Below, piece after piece: positions 25,601 to 33,449 of a DNA stretch of 64,000 nt. This stretch comes from Paenibacillus silvae. Its GTDB lineage: Bacteria; Bacillota; Bacilli; Paenibacillales; Paenibacillaceae. The DNA is taken from contig NZ_BMFU01000019.1 of NCBI RefSeq assembly GCF_014639235.1, positions 3,429 to 67,428 of the forward strand, in the 5' to 3' direction. The position numbers and the translations under genes are program-made. How positions within the stretch are numbered: the first letter of the stretch is position 1; each line of letters opens with the position of its first letter. Below the pieces are notes generated by a model, which was given only the letters and a program-made list of their open reading frames with translations, searched no databases and was not told the DNA's origin.

Positions 25601-26197
25601 TTCATTGCTTCGGTCGGATTCGATCTGTATTCGCAGATGCTCGCTGAAGAGATCAACAAACGTAAAGTTACCATGCTGGGTGAAGAGCCTGTGCCTTCGG
25701 ATCAGTGGAATACAACACTGGATCTCAGCATGGATGCCTACTTGCCATCTGACTATATTTATGACAGTATTCAGAAGATCGAGATTTATAAAAAGGTGGC
25801 CGTCATCTCTTCCTTCGACGATGCAATGGAGTTGGAAGATGAGCTGGTTGACCGCTTCGGTGATCTGCCAGAGGCTGTCATTAACCTGATGTCGGTGGCG
25901 CGTCTCAAGGTGTACGGCAAAATCTACGGAATTGAGTCGATTACACAGCGCGGGGATGACCTCACAGTGAAGTTCTATGAGGGGCGTGAAAATGCCTTTG
26001 AGCTCTCAAAAATCTCACACATTGGAAATCAGTTCGAAAGACGTGTACAATTTGAACAAGGACCTCAAATGCTGATTCATGTCAAAGGCAAGGGGCTTGG
26101 GGATAAGCAACTGATGGAGCTGGTAGAGAAATTTCTGGAGTCCATGAAGACTGCTTTTAAATCAAAGGGGGAACTAAAAGATGTTAGCAAAGTATAA
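22670..26197 (+). CDS. mfd: Transcription-repair coupling factor Mfd
   Basis: Removes RNA polymerase stalled at lesions and recruits UvrA. Domains in order: UvrB-like N-terminal module, CarD-like polymerase-interaction domain (VGDYVVHQNHGIGKYLGI), helicase motor with Walker A GDVGYGKTEVA and VDEEQRFGV box, TATPIPRTLHMSM, the translocation motifs, and the C-terminal TRCF domain. I place the start at TTG 22670 behind AAGAGAGG, giving 1175 residues and an N-terminus like B. subtilis Mfd; the open frame back to 22532 adds unconserved sequence. Its last 17 bases overlap the next gene. Confidence 0.95.
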   Translation: MLQALIQAFSKDPDFTSITAGVKSGMKEQLVSGLSGSARQIMLAALHQEMDRPLLVVTHNMFSAQKIAEDLQEALSPERVLIYPANELVAAEAAVSSPETLAQRIEVLVRCAQGFRGIVVIPFSGVRRYVPLPEVMANAQIQIKQGNTLQLDSFLLEMVTLGYERVERVESRGEMSVRGGIIDFYPVTSSIAYRVELFDDEIDSIRTFDPADQRSIERIEEIKVLPCKELIADRERMEKAADTAAILLEQQLEKMTDRQAKLRLREEMHREIELLRQHVYFSEMYKYISPLYPENKTIYDYMPEDTILVMDEPARLSETSKQLDRDESEWNLHLMQNGKTLPDLPLSADGDELLYERSFQTIFMSIFLRQVPHTQPQNILNFISRGMQDFHGQMNVLKAEMERWQKAGVQVLMLANGEERMDRMRRVLQDYDIPEPEMLNGNLQTGFEMPSIHLAVITEGEMFSQKQRKARKPIRNIDNAERIKSYSELKVGDYVVHQNHGIGKYLGIGTLEVAGIHKDYMHILYAGGDKLSVPIEQIDLIQKYVGSEEKEPKIYKLGGNEWTRVKNKVRSSVQDIADDLIKLYAERQTSKGYGFDKDSAEQQEFEDMFPYDETRDQMRAIEEIKKDMEQNRPMDRLLCGDVGYGKTEVAIRAAFKAAIEGKQVAVLVPTTILAQQHYETFRERFSGYPFNIHVLSRFRSRKEQNETAKGIKSGTVDIVIGTHRLLSQDLVFKDLGLLIVDEEQRFGVTHKEKLKKLKTNVDVLTLTATPIPRTLHMSMLGVRDLSVIETPPENRFPVQTYVVEHSQALVREAIERELARGGQVYYLYNRVQGIQEMAAEISELVPEAKVGVGHGQMTETELEKTILDFLDGEYDVLVSTSIIETGVDIPNVNTLIVHDADKMGLSQLYQLRGRVGRSNRIAYAYFTYQRDKVLTEVAEKRLQSIKEFTELGSGFKIAMRDLSIRGAGNLLGAEQHGFIASVGFDLYSQMLAEEINKRKVTMLGEEPVPSDQWNTTLDLSMDAYLPSDYIYDSIQKIEIYKKVAVISSFDDAMELEDELVDRFGDLPEAVINLMSVARLKVYGKIYGIESITQRGDDLTVKFYEGRENAFELSKISHIGNQFERRVQFEQGPQMLIHVKGKGLGDKQLMELVEKFLESMKTAFKSKGELKDVSKV

Positions 26198-27347
26198 AAA
26201 AGTGGGAAAAGTGCTGTCCGTAGGTTTGGTGGCAGTACTGTCCCTGTCCTTGCTTGCTGCATGCGGCAAGAAGGAAGAAGCGAAAGCGCCGGAGTCGAAG
26301 GATACCAGTGCTGTCGTAGCAACATATGATGGTGGCACGATCACAGCGAATGAATTCGATCTGGAGCAGCGTGTCATGAAGTTCCTCTATCCAGAATATG
26401 CACAAATGATGGATATGGATGATTTCAAGGAATACCTGGTTAAACAGGAAGTTGCTTATGAATATTTGAGCGGCAAAGCGAGCGAGGAAGCAAAAACAGA
26501 AGGTGCAAAAACAGCAACCGAGCAATTCGACAAAATGAAGGCTTCTGTGAAGGAAGATCAATGGACTGAGATGTTGAAAGCTCAAAATCTGACAGATCAG
26601 AACATTAAAGACTATATGACTCGTATCATGACGGTCATCAAGGACAAAGAGACAGGTGTAACCGAGGATGCCCTGAAGGCCGAGTTTGAGAAAAACAAGG
26701 ATCAGTTCACAACGGCATCTGTACGTCATGTGTTGATTAACTTTACAGACCCTAAAACACAAAAAGAGCGTAAGAAAGAAGACGCTTTGAAAATTGCAAA
26801 AGAAGTAAAAGCTAAATTGGATGGCGGAGCGGACTTTGCTGAAATTGCAAAAAAATACTCTGAAGATCCAGGTTCTGCTGAAAAAGGCGGACTGTATGAG
26901 AATACACCGGTTTCCACTTGGGTAGAGGCGTTCAAGGAAGCAGCCAAAACATTGCCACTGAACAAAATCAGTGATCCGGTTGAAACCGAGTACGGTTACC
27001 ACATCATGAAGGTGGAAGCTCGTACAGAGGCAGATTATGCCAAATTGACGGCTGAACAGAAAGAAACACTGAAAAGCCAGCTGGCTGCAGCTGAAATCGA
27101 TACGTTCATGCAAAATGAGCTAGATAAAATCGTTAAAGAAGTGAAGCTGCCTAAGACGGAGAAGAAAGAGGAAGGCACAACAGGTTCAGAAGGCACAACA
27201 GGAACAGGTACAGAAGGTTCGACAGGTACAGAGGGAACCAAGACAGACGAATCCAAAACCGATTCCAAAGGCACGGATGCGAAGACAGATCAAGGAACGG
27301 GCACAACTACGGATTCGAAAACCGAAGAGGGTACAAGCAGTAAATAA
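26181..27347 (+). CDS. PpiC/PrsA-like peptidylprolyl isomerase lipoprotein
   Basis: Extracytoplasmic foldase. A lipoprotein signal peptide with lipobox LLAAC puts the acylated Cys at residue 28. A SurA-like N-terminal chaperone region is followed by a parvulin domain (about residues 175-280: SVRHVLINFTDPKTQKERKK, then GGADFAEIAKKYSEDPGSAE and YGYHIMKVEAR). The last ~60 residues are a Gly/Thr/Glu/Lys/Asp low-complexity tail. GGGGGAA precedes the ATG. The gene overlaps the end of mfd by 17 bases in another frame, so translation may be coupled. B. subtilis has no gene here. Total length is 388 residues, longer than PrsA because of the tail. Confidence 0.9.
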   Translation: MLAKYKKVGKVLSVGLVAVLSLSLLAACGKKEEAKAPESKDTSAVVATYDGGTITANEFDLEQRVMKFLYPEYAQMMDMDDFKEYLVKQEVAYEYLSGKASEEAKTEGAKTATEQFDKMKASVKEDQWTEMLKAQNLTDQNIKDYMTRIMTVIKDKETGVTEDALKAEFEKNKDQFTTASVRHVLINFTDPKTQKERKKEDALKIAKEVKAKLDGGADFAEIAKKYSEDPGSAEKGGLYENTPVSTWVEAFKEAAKTLPLNKISDPVETEYGYHIMKVEARTEADYAKLTAEQKETLKSQLAAAEIDTFMQNELDKIVKEVKLPKTEKKEEGTTGSEGTTGTGTEGSTGTEGTKTDESKTDSKGTDAKTDQGTGTTTDSKTEEGTSSK

Positions 27348-27440
27348 AGTGTAAGGCTGCCTTGCGATGCACTTCAGGAAAGCTCTGAAGACCTGACAAG
27401 ACGGGTTACGGCGGCGTTATACAGGACAAGCTCCTATATG

Positions 27441-27488
27441 AAGCACAGAAAGAACGACAAGGTTCTTTCTGTGCTTTGTTTTCTTTTT
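27441..27488 (+). terminator. Strong terminator after the PpiC lipoprotein gene
   Basis: AAGCACAGAAAGAAC (27441-27455) and its perfect complement (27462-27476) form a 15-base-pair stem followed by TGTTTTCTTTTT. Confidence 0.95.
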
Positions 27489-27521
27489 GCAAAAGATTAT
27501 TAACGATATTCCTTAAAGCAT

Positions 27522-27551
27522 GTATAAGGACTTGGGAACAGATGAATACTA
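27522..27551 (+). promoter_or_regulatory. Candidate sigma-G promoter of spoVT
   Basis: GTATA (27522-27526) and AATACTA (27545-27551) with an 18-base spacer fit the sigma-G pattern apart from A for C at the first -10 position. spoVT is a sigma-G gene in B. subtilis. Confidence 0.45.
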
Positions 27552-27648
27552 TGGTCAAGAAATCACACTAAACGTTCTGGGACTTTCCTCTACCCATTAA
27601 GGAACAGTAGTTGAAAAATCTTCTCGAGAAAGTGGGGCAACATGTAAA

Positions 27649-28191
27649 ATGAAAGCTACTGGTATTGTCCGCCGTATAGATGACCTGGGTCGTGTGGTCA
27701 TTCCAAAAGAGATCCGTCGTACGTTACGTATTCGTGAAGGAGATCCGCTTGAGATTTTTGTGGATCGGGATGGTGAAGTTATATTAAAAAAATATTCACC
27801 GATCGGCGAGCTCGGCGATTTCGCCAAAGAATATGCAGAATCGTTATATGAGAGTACAGGTCACGTGACGATGATTTCTGACCGGGATACGATTATCACG
27901 GTGGCAGGCGGCTCCAAGAAAGAATATCTGGACAAGCAGATTGGCAGCCTTGTAGAGAGCTGTATGGAGAACCGCAAAACGATGATGGAAACAACAAGCG
28001 GCACCTATGAGATTAGCAAAGATCATGATGAGACGTTATCCTCGTTTGTTATTGCGCCGATCATTTCTGGAGGCGATCCGATTGGAACGGTCATCCTGTA
28101 CAACAAGGATGAATCGGTGAAGATGTCTCAGATGGAAACCAAAATGGCTGAGACCGCTGCAGGTTTCCTTGGCAAGCAAATGGAACAATAG
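27649..28191 (+). CDS. spoVT: Stage V sporulation regulator SpoVT
   Basis: Forespore transcription factor that adjusts sigma-G-dependent genes and spore dormancy. The N-terminal AbrB-type domain (MKATGIVRRIDDLGRVVIPK) is followed by a GAF domain to residue 180; the length equals the family norm. The ribosome site before ATG 27649 is weak (AAGTGGGG at long spacing). Note the resemblance of its DNA-binding domain to AbrB at 7.5 kb: the two are paralogous in their first ~50 residues. Confidence 0.96.
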   Translation: MKATGIVRRIDDLGRVVIPKEIRRTLRIREGDPLEIFVDRDGEVILKKYSPIGELGDFAKEYAESLYESTGHVTMISDRDTIITVAGGSKKEYLDKQIGSLVESCMENRKTMMETTSGTYEISKDHDETLSSFVIAPIISGGDPIGTVILYNKDESVKMSQMETKMAETAAGFLGKQMEQ

Positions 28192-28201
28192 ACAGCAGCT
28201 G

Positions 28202-28239
28202 AACTCCTGTGAGCCTGTAACGGGCATACGGGAGTTTTT
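28202..28239 (+). terminator. Intrinsic terminator after spoVT
   Basis: AACTCC-TGT-GCC pairs with GGC-ACG-GGAGTT as an interrupted stem (28202-28236), followed by a T-run. Confidence 0.8.
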
Positions 28240-28467
28240 GCTTTTTACATATAAGTTGAACTAAAGGTATTTACACAAGTACTCCGATGACAGAATAACC
28301 TTCCAACTTATATAGGGTGGGGCAGACAGGAAGAGGTCTTAATCTGAATCACAGGTTGCTGATCAAAGGATGTTCGTCTGTGTGCCTTCTGGCAGGTATA
28401 ATAGCTAAGGGAGCTTTATGCTCCGTTTGTTGAATGTCAGGGTGCATACAGGAGGAACCAAAAAGTT

Positions 28468-30285
28468 ATGAAACAGTCATCTTCAGGCACAAGGCTGCTC
28501 CAGGGAGCGTTTATTCTAGGGCTTGCCGCCATCATCTCCAAAATCATCGGTGCTTTTCAGAAGATTCCATTGCAAAATCTTGGAGGAGACGGTGTTTTTG
28601 GCATCTACAACACGGTCTATCCGTTATATATGCTTATCATTACGCTTGCCGCTGCAGGGCTGCCGTTGGCTGTGTCCAAGTTTGTAGCAGAGCAGCAAGC
28701 GCTGGGCCAAGGGGAAGAGAGTCGCAGGATCATTCGAATATCCTCAATGCTGCTCGCAGGATTCGGATTCCTCACGGCTATTGTGATGTATGCCAGCGCG
28801 CCATGGATTGCAGCACTGATCGGCAATCAGCATGTTATTCCGTCGATTCGTGCTGCATCCCTGGCGCTGTTATGTGTGCCGCTCATGACAGGTTTGCGCG
28901 GATATTTTCAAGGTATGCAGCAGATGATGCCTACAGCGATATCTCAGGTGGCCGAACAGACGGTGAGAGTAACGGTTATGATCGTTGTACTATTATGGCT
29001 GATTCGTCAGGAGGCTTCGATCGAAACGGTTGCCGCAGGTGCAATGCTGGGCTCGGTGGCGGGCGGATGCGCCGGACTTGCCGTGATGCTAACATTCGTA
29101 TACTGGCATCGTAGGAAAGAGCGGACAGAGCATGCAGAGCGTATGGTGGTTGGAGAAGCGTTGTATGCTAGTTCGGAGCGGGTGGAGGATACGGAAAAGA
29201 CGGGACAGTTCGGGAGAGCTTTGCAAGATGGTCCCCGATATGCTGGAGGCAGGAACAAGAAAGATGAAAATGCGGGGGAAACGGGGGCATTGCGCAATGC
29301 TGCTGTGGCAGAAGCCGGTGGACAAGCTCTCGAGCTGAAGCGTACCACTGCAGAATGGATACGCACATTGCTGATCTATGCCATCCCTGTCTGTCTTGGC
29401 TCACTCGCAGTGCCGTTGATGAATCTGGTAGATACGTTCACGGTTCCGCGTTTGCTGCAGGGTGAAGGGCTGGATGAAGTGCAGACGATGGTCTCGTTCG
29501 GCATATACAACCGCGGCTTGCCGCTGGTGCAGCTGGTGACGATGCTGGCTACGTCACTCTCGGTGCTGTTTATTCCGGCGATGGCCGAAGCACGTCTGAA
29601 GGGCGGGCCGGAAGCCGTCAGGCAGCAAGCAGGCACAGCGCTGCGCTGGTTCTGGCTTATCGGTCTGGCGGCATCCGCAGGTCTTGCGGTGCTGGCTGAT
29701 CCGATTAACCGCATGCTATACGGGGATGCCGCAGGCACCGAAGCATTGCGGTATATGGCGCTGACGGCAGCGGGCAGCACCGTCAGCATTATCGCGGCGG
29801 CGCTGCTGCAGGGCCTCGGCGCCGTGCGCGCTCCCGCGTTCAGCATGCTGACAGCCGCAGGCGTCAAGGTGCTGCTGAACGTCATGCTTGTGCCGGCGCT
29901 GGGCATCAGCGGCGCGGCGATTGCGGGCGCAGCCGCCTATATGCTGGCGGCTGGCCTGAATGTGGCGCTGCTGGCGCGGCTTACCGCCATGCGCCCTGCC
30001 CCTGGCGCCGTCCTGGCGAAGCCGGCGCTGGTGATCGCCGCCATGAGCCTGGCGGCGCTGGGCATGGCCTGGGCCGCCGAAGCGGTGCTCGGCGGCGTGG
30101 GCATCGCAGCCACGCATCGGCTGGCTGCGATGGGCGTGAGCCTGCTGGGCATTGCCGCAGGCACAGCCGTGTTTGTGCTGGCCGCGGCCCGGACAGGGCT
30201 GCTGACCGCCGCAGAGCTGGCGGCCTTGCCGAAGCTGGGGCCGCGTCTGGCGGGGCTGCTGCGCAGACTGCGTGTACTGCGCTAA
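28468..30285 (+). CDS. yabM: Polysaccharide flippase-like membrane protein (YabM, MVF/SpoVB-like family)
   Basis: Polytopic membrane protein of 605 residues in the MOP exporter superfamily that includes lipid II flippases and SpoVB. About 14 hydrophobic segments are visible; it starts with GTRLLQGAFILGLAAIISKI. A long hydrophilic, charged insertion (about 29,110-29,360) separates the two six-to-eight-helix halves and is unusually long for the family. GGAGG lies before the ATG at 28468. The last ~600 bases are far more GC-rich than the surroundings: bases 30001-30060 have 46 G/C by my count. The substrate is not known. Confidence 0.85.
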   Translation: MKQSSSGTRLLQGAFILGLAAIISKIIGAFQKIPLQNLGGDGVFGIYNTVYPLYMLIITLAAAGLPLAVSKFVAEQQALGQGEESRRIIRISSMLLAGFGFLTAIVMYASAPWIAALIGNQHVIPSIRAASLALLCVPLMTGLRGYFQGMQQMMPTAISQVAEQTVRVTVMIVVLLWLIRQEASIETVAAGAMLGSVAGGCAGLAVMLTFVYWHRRKERTEHAERMVVGEALYASSERVEDTEKTGQFGRALQDGPRYAGGRNKKDENAGETGALRNAAVAEAGGQALELKRTTAEWIRTLLIYAIPVCLGSLAVPLMNLVDTFTVPRLLQGEGLDEVQTMVSFGIYNRGLPLVQLVTMLATSLSVLFIPAMAEARLKGGPEAVRQQAGTALRWFWLIGLAASAGLAVLADPINRMLYGDAAGTEALRYMALTAAGSTVSIIAAALLQGLGAVRAPAFSMLTAAGVKVLLNVMLVPALGISGAAIAGAAAYMLAAGLNVALLARLTAMRPAPGAVLAKPALVIAAMSLAALGMAWAAEAVLGGVGIAATHRLAAMGVSLLGIAAGTAVFVLAAARTGLLTAAELAALPKLGPRLAGLLRRLRVLR

Positions 30286-30611
30286 CCCAAGCATCGCAGC
30301 TGCAGCCAGTGTCTGCCCTGCCCTGCTGACTATTTTCCCGATTATATAAGTGCCAGGCTTAAAACCAGCAGGATATGCTTCGTGTTTTTTCTTGTGTGCA
30401 AGAATGCAAAGAATGGGCAGCGGAAGGTCTGCCAAACACCCGTGATGCAGATGAAATTATTGGATATCTACAGATTCTGTTATAATACGTGTAATTATCG
30501 AGCGCCAACCTGTTCGGTCGGAATAGACTTGTTTATTGTTCATAAATGTGCCAAAGGGCCAAAGAAATAAGCATTTACGAGCAGGGCGGTTCGGATGGAG
30601 GTTTAATCGCA
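30286..30611. other. Intergenic region before mazG
   Basis: About 325 bases, first GC-rich then AT-rich, with an extended -10 promoter at 30478-30486 (listed). A short open frame on the plus strand (30382-30570) has no ribosome site and looks non-coding. Confidence 0.5.
30478..30486 (+). promoter_or_regulatory. Extended -10 promoter of mazG
   Basis: TGT immediately before a perfect TATAAT (30481-30486) forms an extended -10 element. The best -35 (TTGGAT, 15 bases before the -10 hexamer) is poorly spaced, which an extended -10 tolerates. Confidence 0.55.
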
Positions 30612-32105
30612 ATGAGTGCAGCGTTAACAGTGGTAGGCTTGGGTTCCGGGGATGCGGACCAACTTACATTAGGTATTATTAAAAAAATGAAGCATGCGGC
30701 TACATTATATGTACGCACATTGGATCATCCGGTATTGAATGATCTGCAGCAGGAGGGGCTGGAGATGACGTCGTTTGACGCCATCTATGAGTCCAAATCC
30801 TCTTTCCCGGAGGTCTACGAGGAGATTGCAAGCCAACTGATCGAGGCTGCGCGTACAGGGGCTGTGGGTACCGAGATTGTCTATGCCGTACCGGGCCATC
30901 CGATGGTAGCCGAAGCCAGTGTAAGACTGCTGAAGGAGCGCTGCCCGCAGCAGGGAATTTCTCTGCGAATCATGGGCGGGGAGAGCTTTCTGGATGAAGC
31001 ATTTATCCGTCTGGGCTTCGACCCCATTGAAGGCTTTCAGCTGCTGGACGCCAGCAGTCTGAATCCTGAACTGGTTCAGCCGCAGCTGCACACGTTAATC
31101 GGGCAAGTATACGATGTATTCACTGCTTCGGATGTGAAGCTGTGTTTGATGGAGGTTTACCCTGATGATTATCCCGTGTATGTAGGCCATGCACTTGGTG
31201 TGCAGGGTCAGGAGGTCATTCACAAGGTGCCGCTGCATGAACTGGATCGTACCCCCGGCTATGGCAATCTGTCGTTAATTTACGTTCCTAAAAATACAGA
31301 TGATACGCTGCGCCGTCGCTCCTTTGCGCGGCTGCATGAGATCGTCAACATTCTTCGCAGCCCGGGTGGCTGCCCGTGGGATCAGGAGCAGACACATCAG
31401 TCCATTCGTAAAAACCTGATTGAAGAAACATACGAGGTCATTGAAACCATTGATGAGGATGACCCAGACCATATGAAGGAGGAGCTGGGGGACTTGCTGC
31501 TGCAGATCATGCTGCACTCCCAGATGGAAGAAGAGATCGGCACATTTAATGTGTATGATGTGATCGAGGGGTTGAATGATAAGCTGATCTTCCGTCATCC
31601 TCACGTTTTTGGTGATAATCAGGCCGAAGATGCGAATGAAGCGTTGCAGAACTGGGAACAGATGAAGGCAGAGGAGAAAAAGCGCAAAGGTCAGGATGTG
31701 CAGAAGGCTTCTGTGCTGGATGGCATACCACGTGATCTGCCTGCGCTTATGAAGGGCTACAAGCTCCAGAAGAAAGCGGCCAAAGTTGGCTTTGACTGGG
31801 ATAATGTGGAGGGCGTGTTTGCCAAAATCGAGGAAGAGCTTTCCGAACTGAAGGAAGCCGTGCAGCAGGGGCATGATGCCGAGGCTCGCAAGCTGGAACT
31901 CGGGGATGTACTGTTTGCTACAGCTAACGTGGCGCGTTTTATTGATACTGACCCGGAGGAGGCCCTTGCAGCCACCAACCGCAAGTTTGTCGCCAGATTC
32001 CAATTCATCGAGGATCGACTGCGTGAGCAGGGCAAAACTCCTGCGGACAGCTCCGTAGATGAGATGGAACAGTTCTGGCAGCAAGCCAAGAAGGCAGGAC
32101 TATAG
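30612..32105 (+). CDS. mazG: YabN: tetrapyrrole-methylase-like domain fused to MazG pyrophosphohydrolase
   Basis: Two-domain protein of 497 residues. The N-terminal ~225 residues resemble SAM-dependent tetrapyrrole methylases (LTVVGLGSGDADQLTLG, AVPGHPMVAEAS). The C-terminal part is MazG nucleoside-triphosphate pyrophosphohydrolase, duplicated, with metal-binding acidic motifs EETYEVIE, EELGDLL, EEELSELKEA and LELGDVLFA. MazG removes aberrant or canonical NTPs to NMP and pyrophosphate. ATG 30612 follows GGATGGAGG; the frame upstream is unconserved. The fusion is standard for Bacillales. Confidence 0.94.
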   Translation: MSAALTVVGLGSGDADQLTLGIIKKMKHAATLYVRTLDHPVLNDLQQEGLEMTSFDAIYESKSSFPEVYEEIASQLIEAARTGAVGTEIVYAVPGHPMVAEASVRLLKERCPQQGISLRIMGGESFLDEAFIRLGFDPIEGFQLLDASSLNPELVQPQLHTLIGQVYDVFTASDVKLCLMEVYPDDYPVYVGHALGVQGQEVIHKVPLHELDRTPGYGNLSLIYVPKNTDDTLRRRSFARLHEIVNILRSPGGCPWDQEQTHQSIRKNLIEETYEVIETIDEDDPDHMKEELGDLLLQIMLHSQMEEEIGTFNVYDVIEGLNDKLIFRHPHVFGDNQAEDANEALQNWEQMKAEEKKRKGQDVQKASVLDGIPRDLPALMKGYKLQKKAAKVGFDWDNVEGVFAKIEEELSELKEAVQQGHDAEARKLELGDVLFATANVARFIDTDPEEALAATNRKFVARFQFIEDRLREQGKTPADSSVDEMEQFWQQAKKAGL

Positions 32106-32441
32106 GAATTTATTTTGCGAAACGATCCAAACTTCTTATTTCAATGAAGCCAGCCCATATGTTATGATTATACGAACATGTGTTCATGACGATATGCGAA
32201 ACCTGATAAATGAATGGAATTACAGGTAATTGGCGGTGTTTAACAAGAGAACGTTTCGGGTACTGGACTTAGACGAATCTCTGCGATCGTGCGACAAATG
32301 CTAAAAAAAGTCGCAGACCAAGGCAGGAATTCAGCATGCAAGCCAGAATACATGTGTAGTAACCCGTGCGAGGATTAGCTTGGCCCACATAAGGCTGCTA
32401 GGCCCGCAGATACTTTTTTTTCAATTTGGGAGGCTTTTAAC
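32106..32441. other. Leader and promoter region of the HU gene
   Basis: About 335 bases without a gene. A good -10 (TATGAT, near 32165) with a poor -35 may start the HU transcript, giving a long leader that contains the alternative hairpins at 32280-32317 and a T-rich stretch just before the ribosome site. Confidence 0.45.
32280..32317 (+). promoter_or_regulatory. Mutually exclusive hairpins in the HU leader
   Basis: TCTGCGA (32280-32286) and TGCGAC (32290-32295) can each pair with the same downstream arm (GTCGCAGA, 32310-32317). Only one hairpin can exist at a time. Function unknown. Confidence 0.4.
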
Positions 32442-32714
32442 ATGAACAAAACAGACTTGATCAACAACATTTCTAACAAAAGCGGTTTGACTAAGAAAGA
32501 TGTCGAGTCCGTATTGAATGGCTTTTTGGGCGAAATTACAGATGCACTTGCTAGCGGCGACAAAGTACAATTGATCGGCTTTGGCACTTTTGAAACCCGC
32601 AAACGCTCCGGTCGTACCGGACGTAACCCGCAAACAGGGAATGAGATCGTGATTCCTGAGTCCACTGTTCCTGCATTCAAAGCAGGTAACAAACTTAAAG
32701 AAGCTGTAAAATAA
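32442..32714 (+). CDS. hup: HU-family nucleoid protein
   Basis: Histone-like DNA-bending protein of 90 residues, acting as a dimer to compact the chromosome. Diagnostic blocks: MNKTDLINNISNKSGLTKKD, GFGTFETRKRSGRTGRNPQT with the DNA-wrapping arm, and VPAFKAGNKLKEAV. Ribosome site GGGAGG precedes the ATG. Its stop overlaps the ATG of rqcP by one base, so a nucleoid protein and a ribosome-rescue factor are translationally coupled. Confidence 0.97.
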   Translation: MNKTDLINNISNKSGLTKKDVESVLNGFLGEITDALASGDKVQLIGFGTFETRKRSGRTGRNPQTGNEIVIPESTVPAFKAGNKLKEAVK

Positions 32715-32992
32715 TGCGTCTTGATAAATTCCTGAAGGTATCTCGGCTGATCAAACGCCGCACGGTAGCCAAAGACGTTTCTGAACAAGGACGTGTTCTG
32801 GTGAACGGACGGGAAGCGAAGCCTAGCGCTGCTGTTAAAGTAGGCGATGAGCTGACGGTTCAGTTTGGTCAGAAGCTGGTCACCGTGAAGGTGGAGCGTC
32901 TTGCCGAGAGTACCAAGAAGGATGAGGCGAGCAGCCTCTATACCTTGGTTAAGGAAGAGCCGATTGCCAAGGATAACGGGATGGACTGGTAG
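32714..32992 (+). CDS. rqcP: S4-domain RNA-binding protein RqcP (YabO)
   Basis: Ribosome quality control factor that, with RqcH, supports addition of C-terminal alanine tails on obstructed 50S subunits. The 92-residue protein is mostly an S4 domain: MRLDKFLKVSRLIKRRTVAK, then EQGRVLVNGREAKPSAAVKV. Its ATG shares a base with the HU stop (TAATG), so it has no separate ribosome site of its own. A terminator follows. In Bacillus it also sits between mazG and yabP. Confidence 0.93.
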   Translation: MRLDKFLKVSRLIKRRTVAKDVSEQGRVLVNGREAKPSAAVKVGDELTVQFGQKLVTVKVERLAESTKKDEASSLYTLVKEEPIAKDNGMDW

Positions 32993-33030
32993 TTCCGGTT
33001 CCGTACATGTATCATTTTATAGTGTTTCAA

Positions 33031-33061
33031 ACGCCCTTCCGGTATCGGAAGGGCGTTTTTT
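33031..33061 (+). terminator. Intrinsic terminator after rqcP
   Basis: ACGCCCTTCCG (33031-33041) and CGGAAGGGCGT (33046-33056) form a perfect 11-base-pair stem, followed by T residues to 33061. Confidence 0.95.
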
Positions 33062-33104
33062 ATGCCTGCAGCAAGAGAGAAAGGAATTGATCTGTGGGCA
33101 GAGG

Positions 33105-33133
33105 TTCTATTCTCTGGCACTCATCCATAAGCT
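33105..33133 (+). promoter_or_regulatory. Possible sigma-E promoter of yabPQ
   Basis: TTCTATT (33105-33111) and CATAAGCT (33126-33133) with a 14-base spacer partly match the mother-cell sigma-E pattern. B. subtilis yabP is sigma-E dependent; the match here is moderate. Confidence 0.35.
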
Positions 33134-33161
33134 ATGTACTAAAGAAGGAGGGGTACATGCC

Positions 33162-33449
33162 ATGGTTGAGCACGGAGGGAAGGCCAAACAGCATCATTTG
33201 AGCATGCAAAATCGGAAACTGCTGGATTTGACAGGAGTCTCCAATGTGGAGAGCTTTGACAGTGAGGAATTTCTGCTACAGACCGAGCTTGGGCATCTGA
33301 CCATCCGGGGGCATAATTTACATATCAAAAACCTGAGCCTGGAGGAAGGTTTGTTATCCATTGAGGGCACGGTCAGCTCGCTTCAATATCTGGACCCCGG
33401 TTCCCAGTCCAAAAACAGTAAAGGCCTGTTCGGCAAGATGTTCCGATGA
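33162..33449 (+). CDS. yabP: Sporulation protein YabP
   Basis: Small sporulation protein of 95 residues with a YabP/YqfC fold. From ATG 33162, with AAGGAGGGG upstream (33145-33153), it reads MVEHGGKAKQHHLSMQNRKL, then LDLTGVSNVESFDSEEFLLQ and a beta-rich C-terminal half. The open frame extends upstream to 32901 but overlaps rqcP out of frame and is not conserved. Its stop overlaps the ATG of yabQ (ATGA). Role in spore formation is known from mutants; the molecular function is not. Confidence 0.92.
   Translation: MVEHGGKAKQHHLSMQNRKLLDLTGVSNVESFDSEEFLLQTELGHLTIRGHNLHIKNLSLEEGLLSIEGTVSSLQYLDPGSQSKNSKGLFGKMFR

Noticed and set aside
26184..27113. 309-codon open frame antisense to the PpiC lipoprotein gene
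   Set aside because: It mirrors a clearly real gene, has no ribosome site and a Cys/Phe-rich composition typical of an antisense shadow.
28434..29114. 226-codon frame overlapping the start of yabM
   Set aside because: Out of frame with a convincing membrane protein; Cys/Arg/His-rich with no domain likeness.
29716..30435. 239-codon minus-strand frame over the GC-rich end of yabM
   Set aside because: High GC suppresses stop codons; Ala/Arg/Gln/His-rich low-complexity sequence and no ribosome site.
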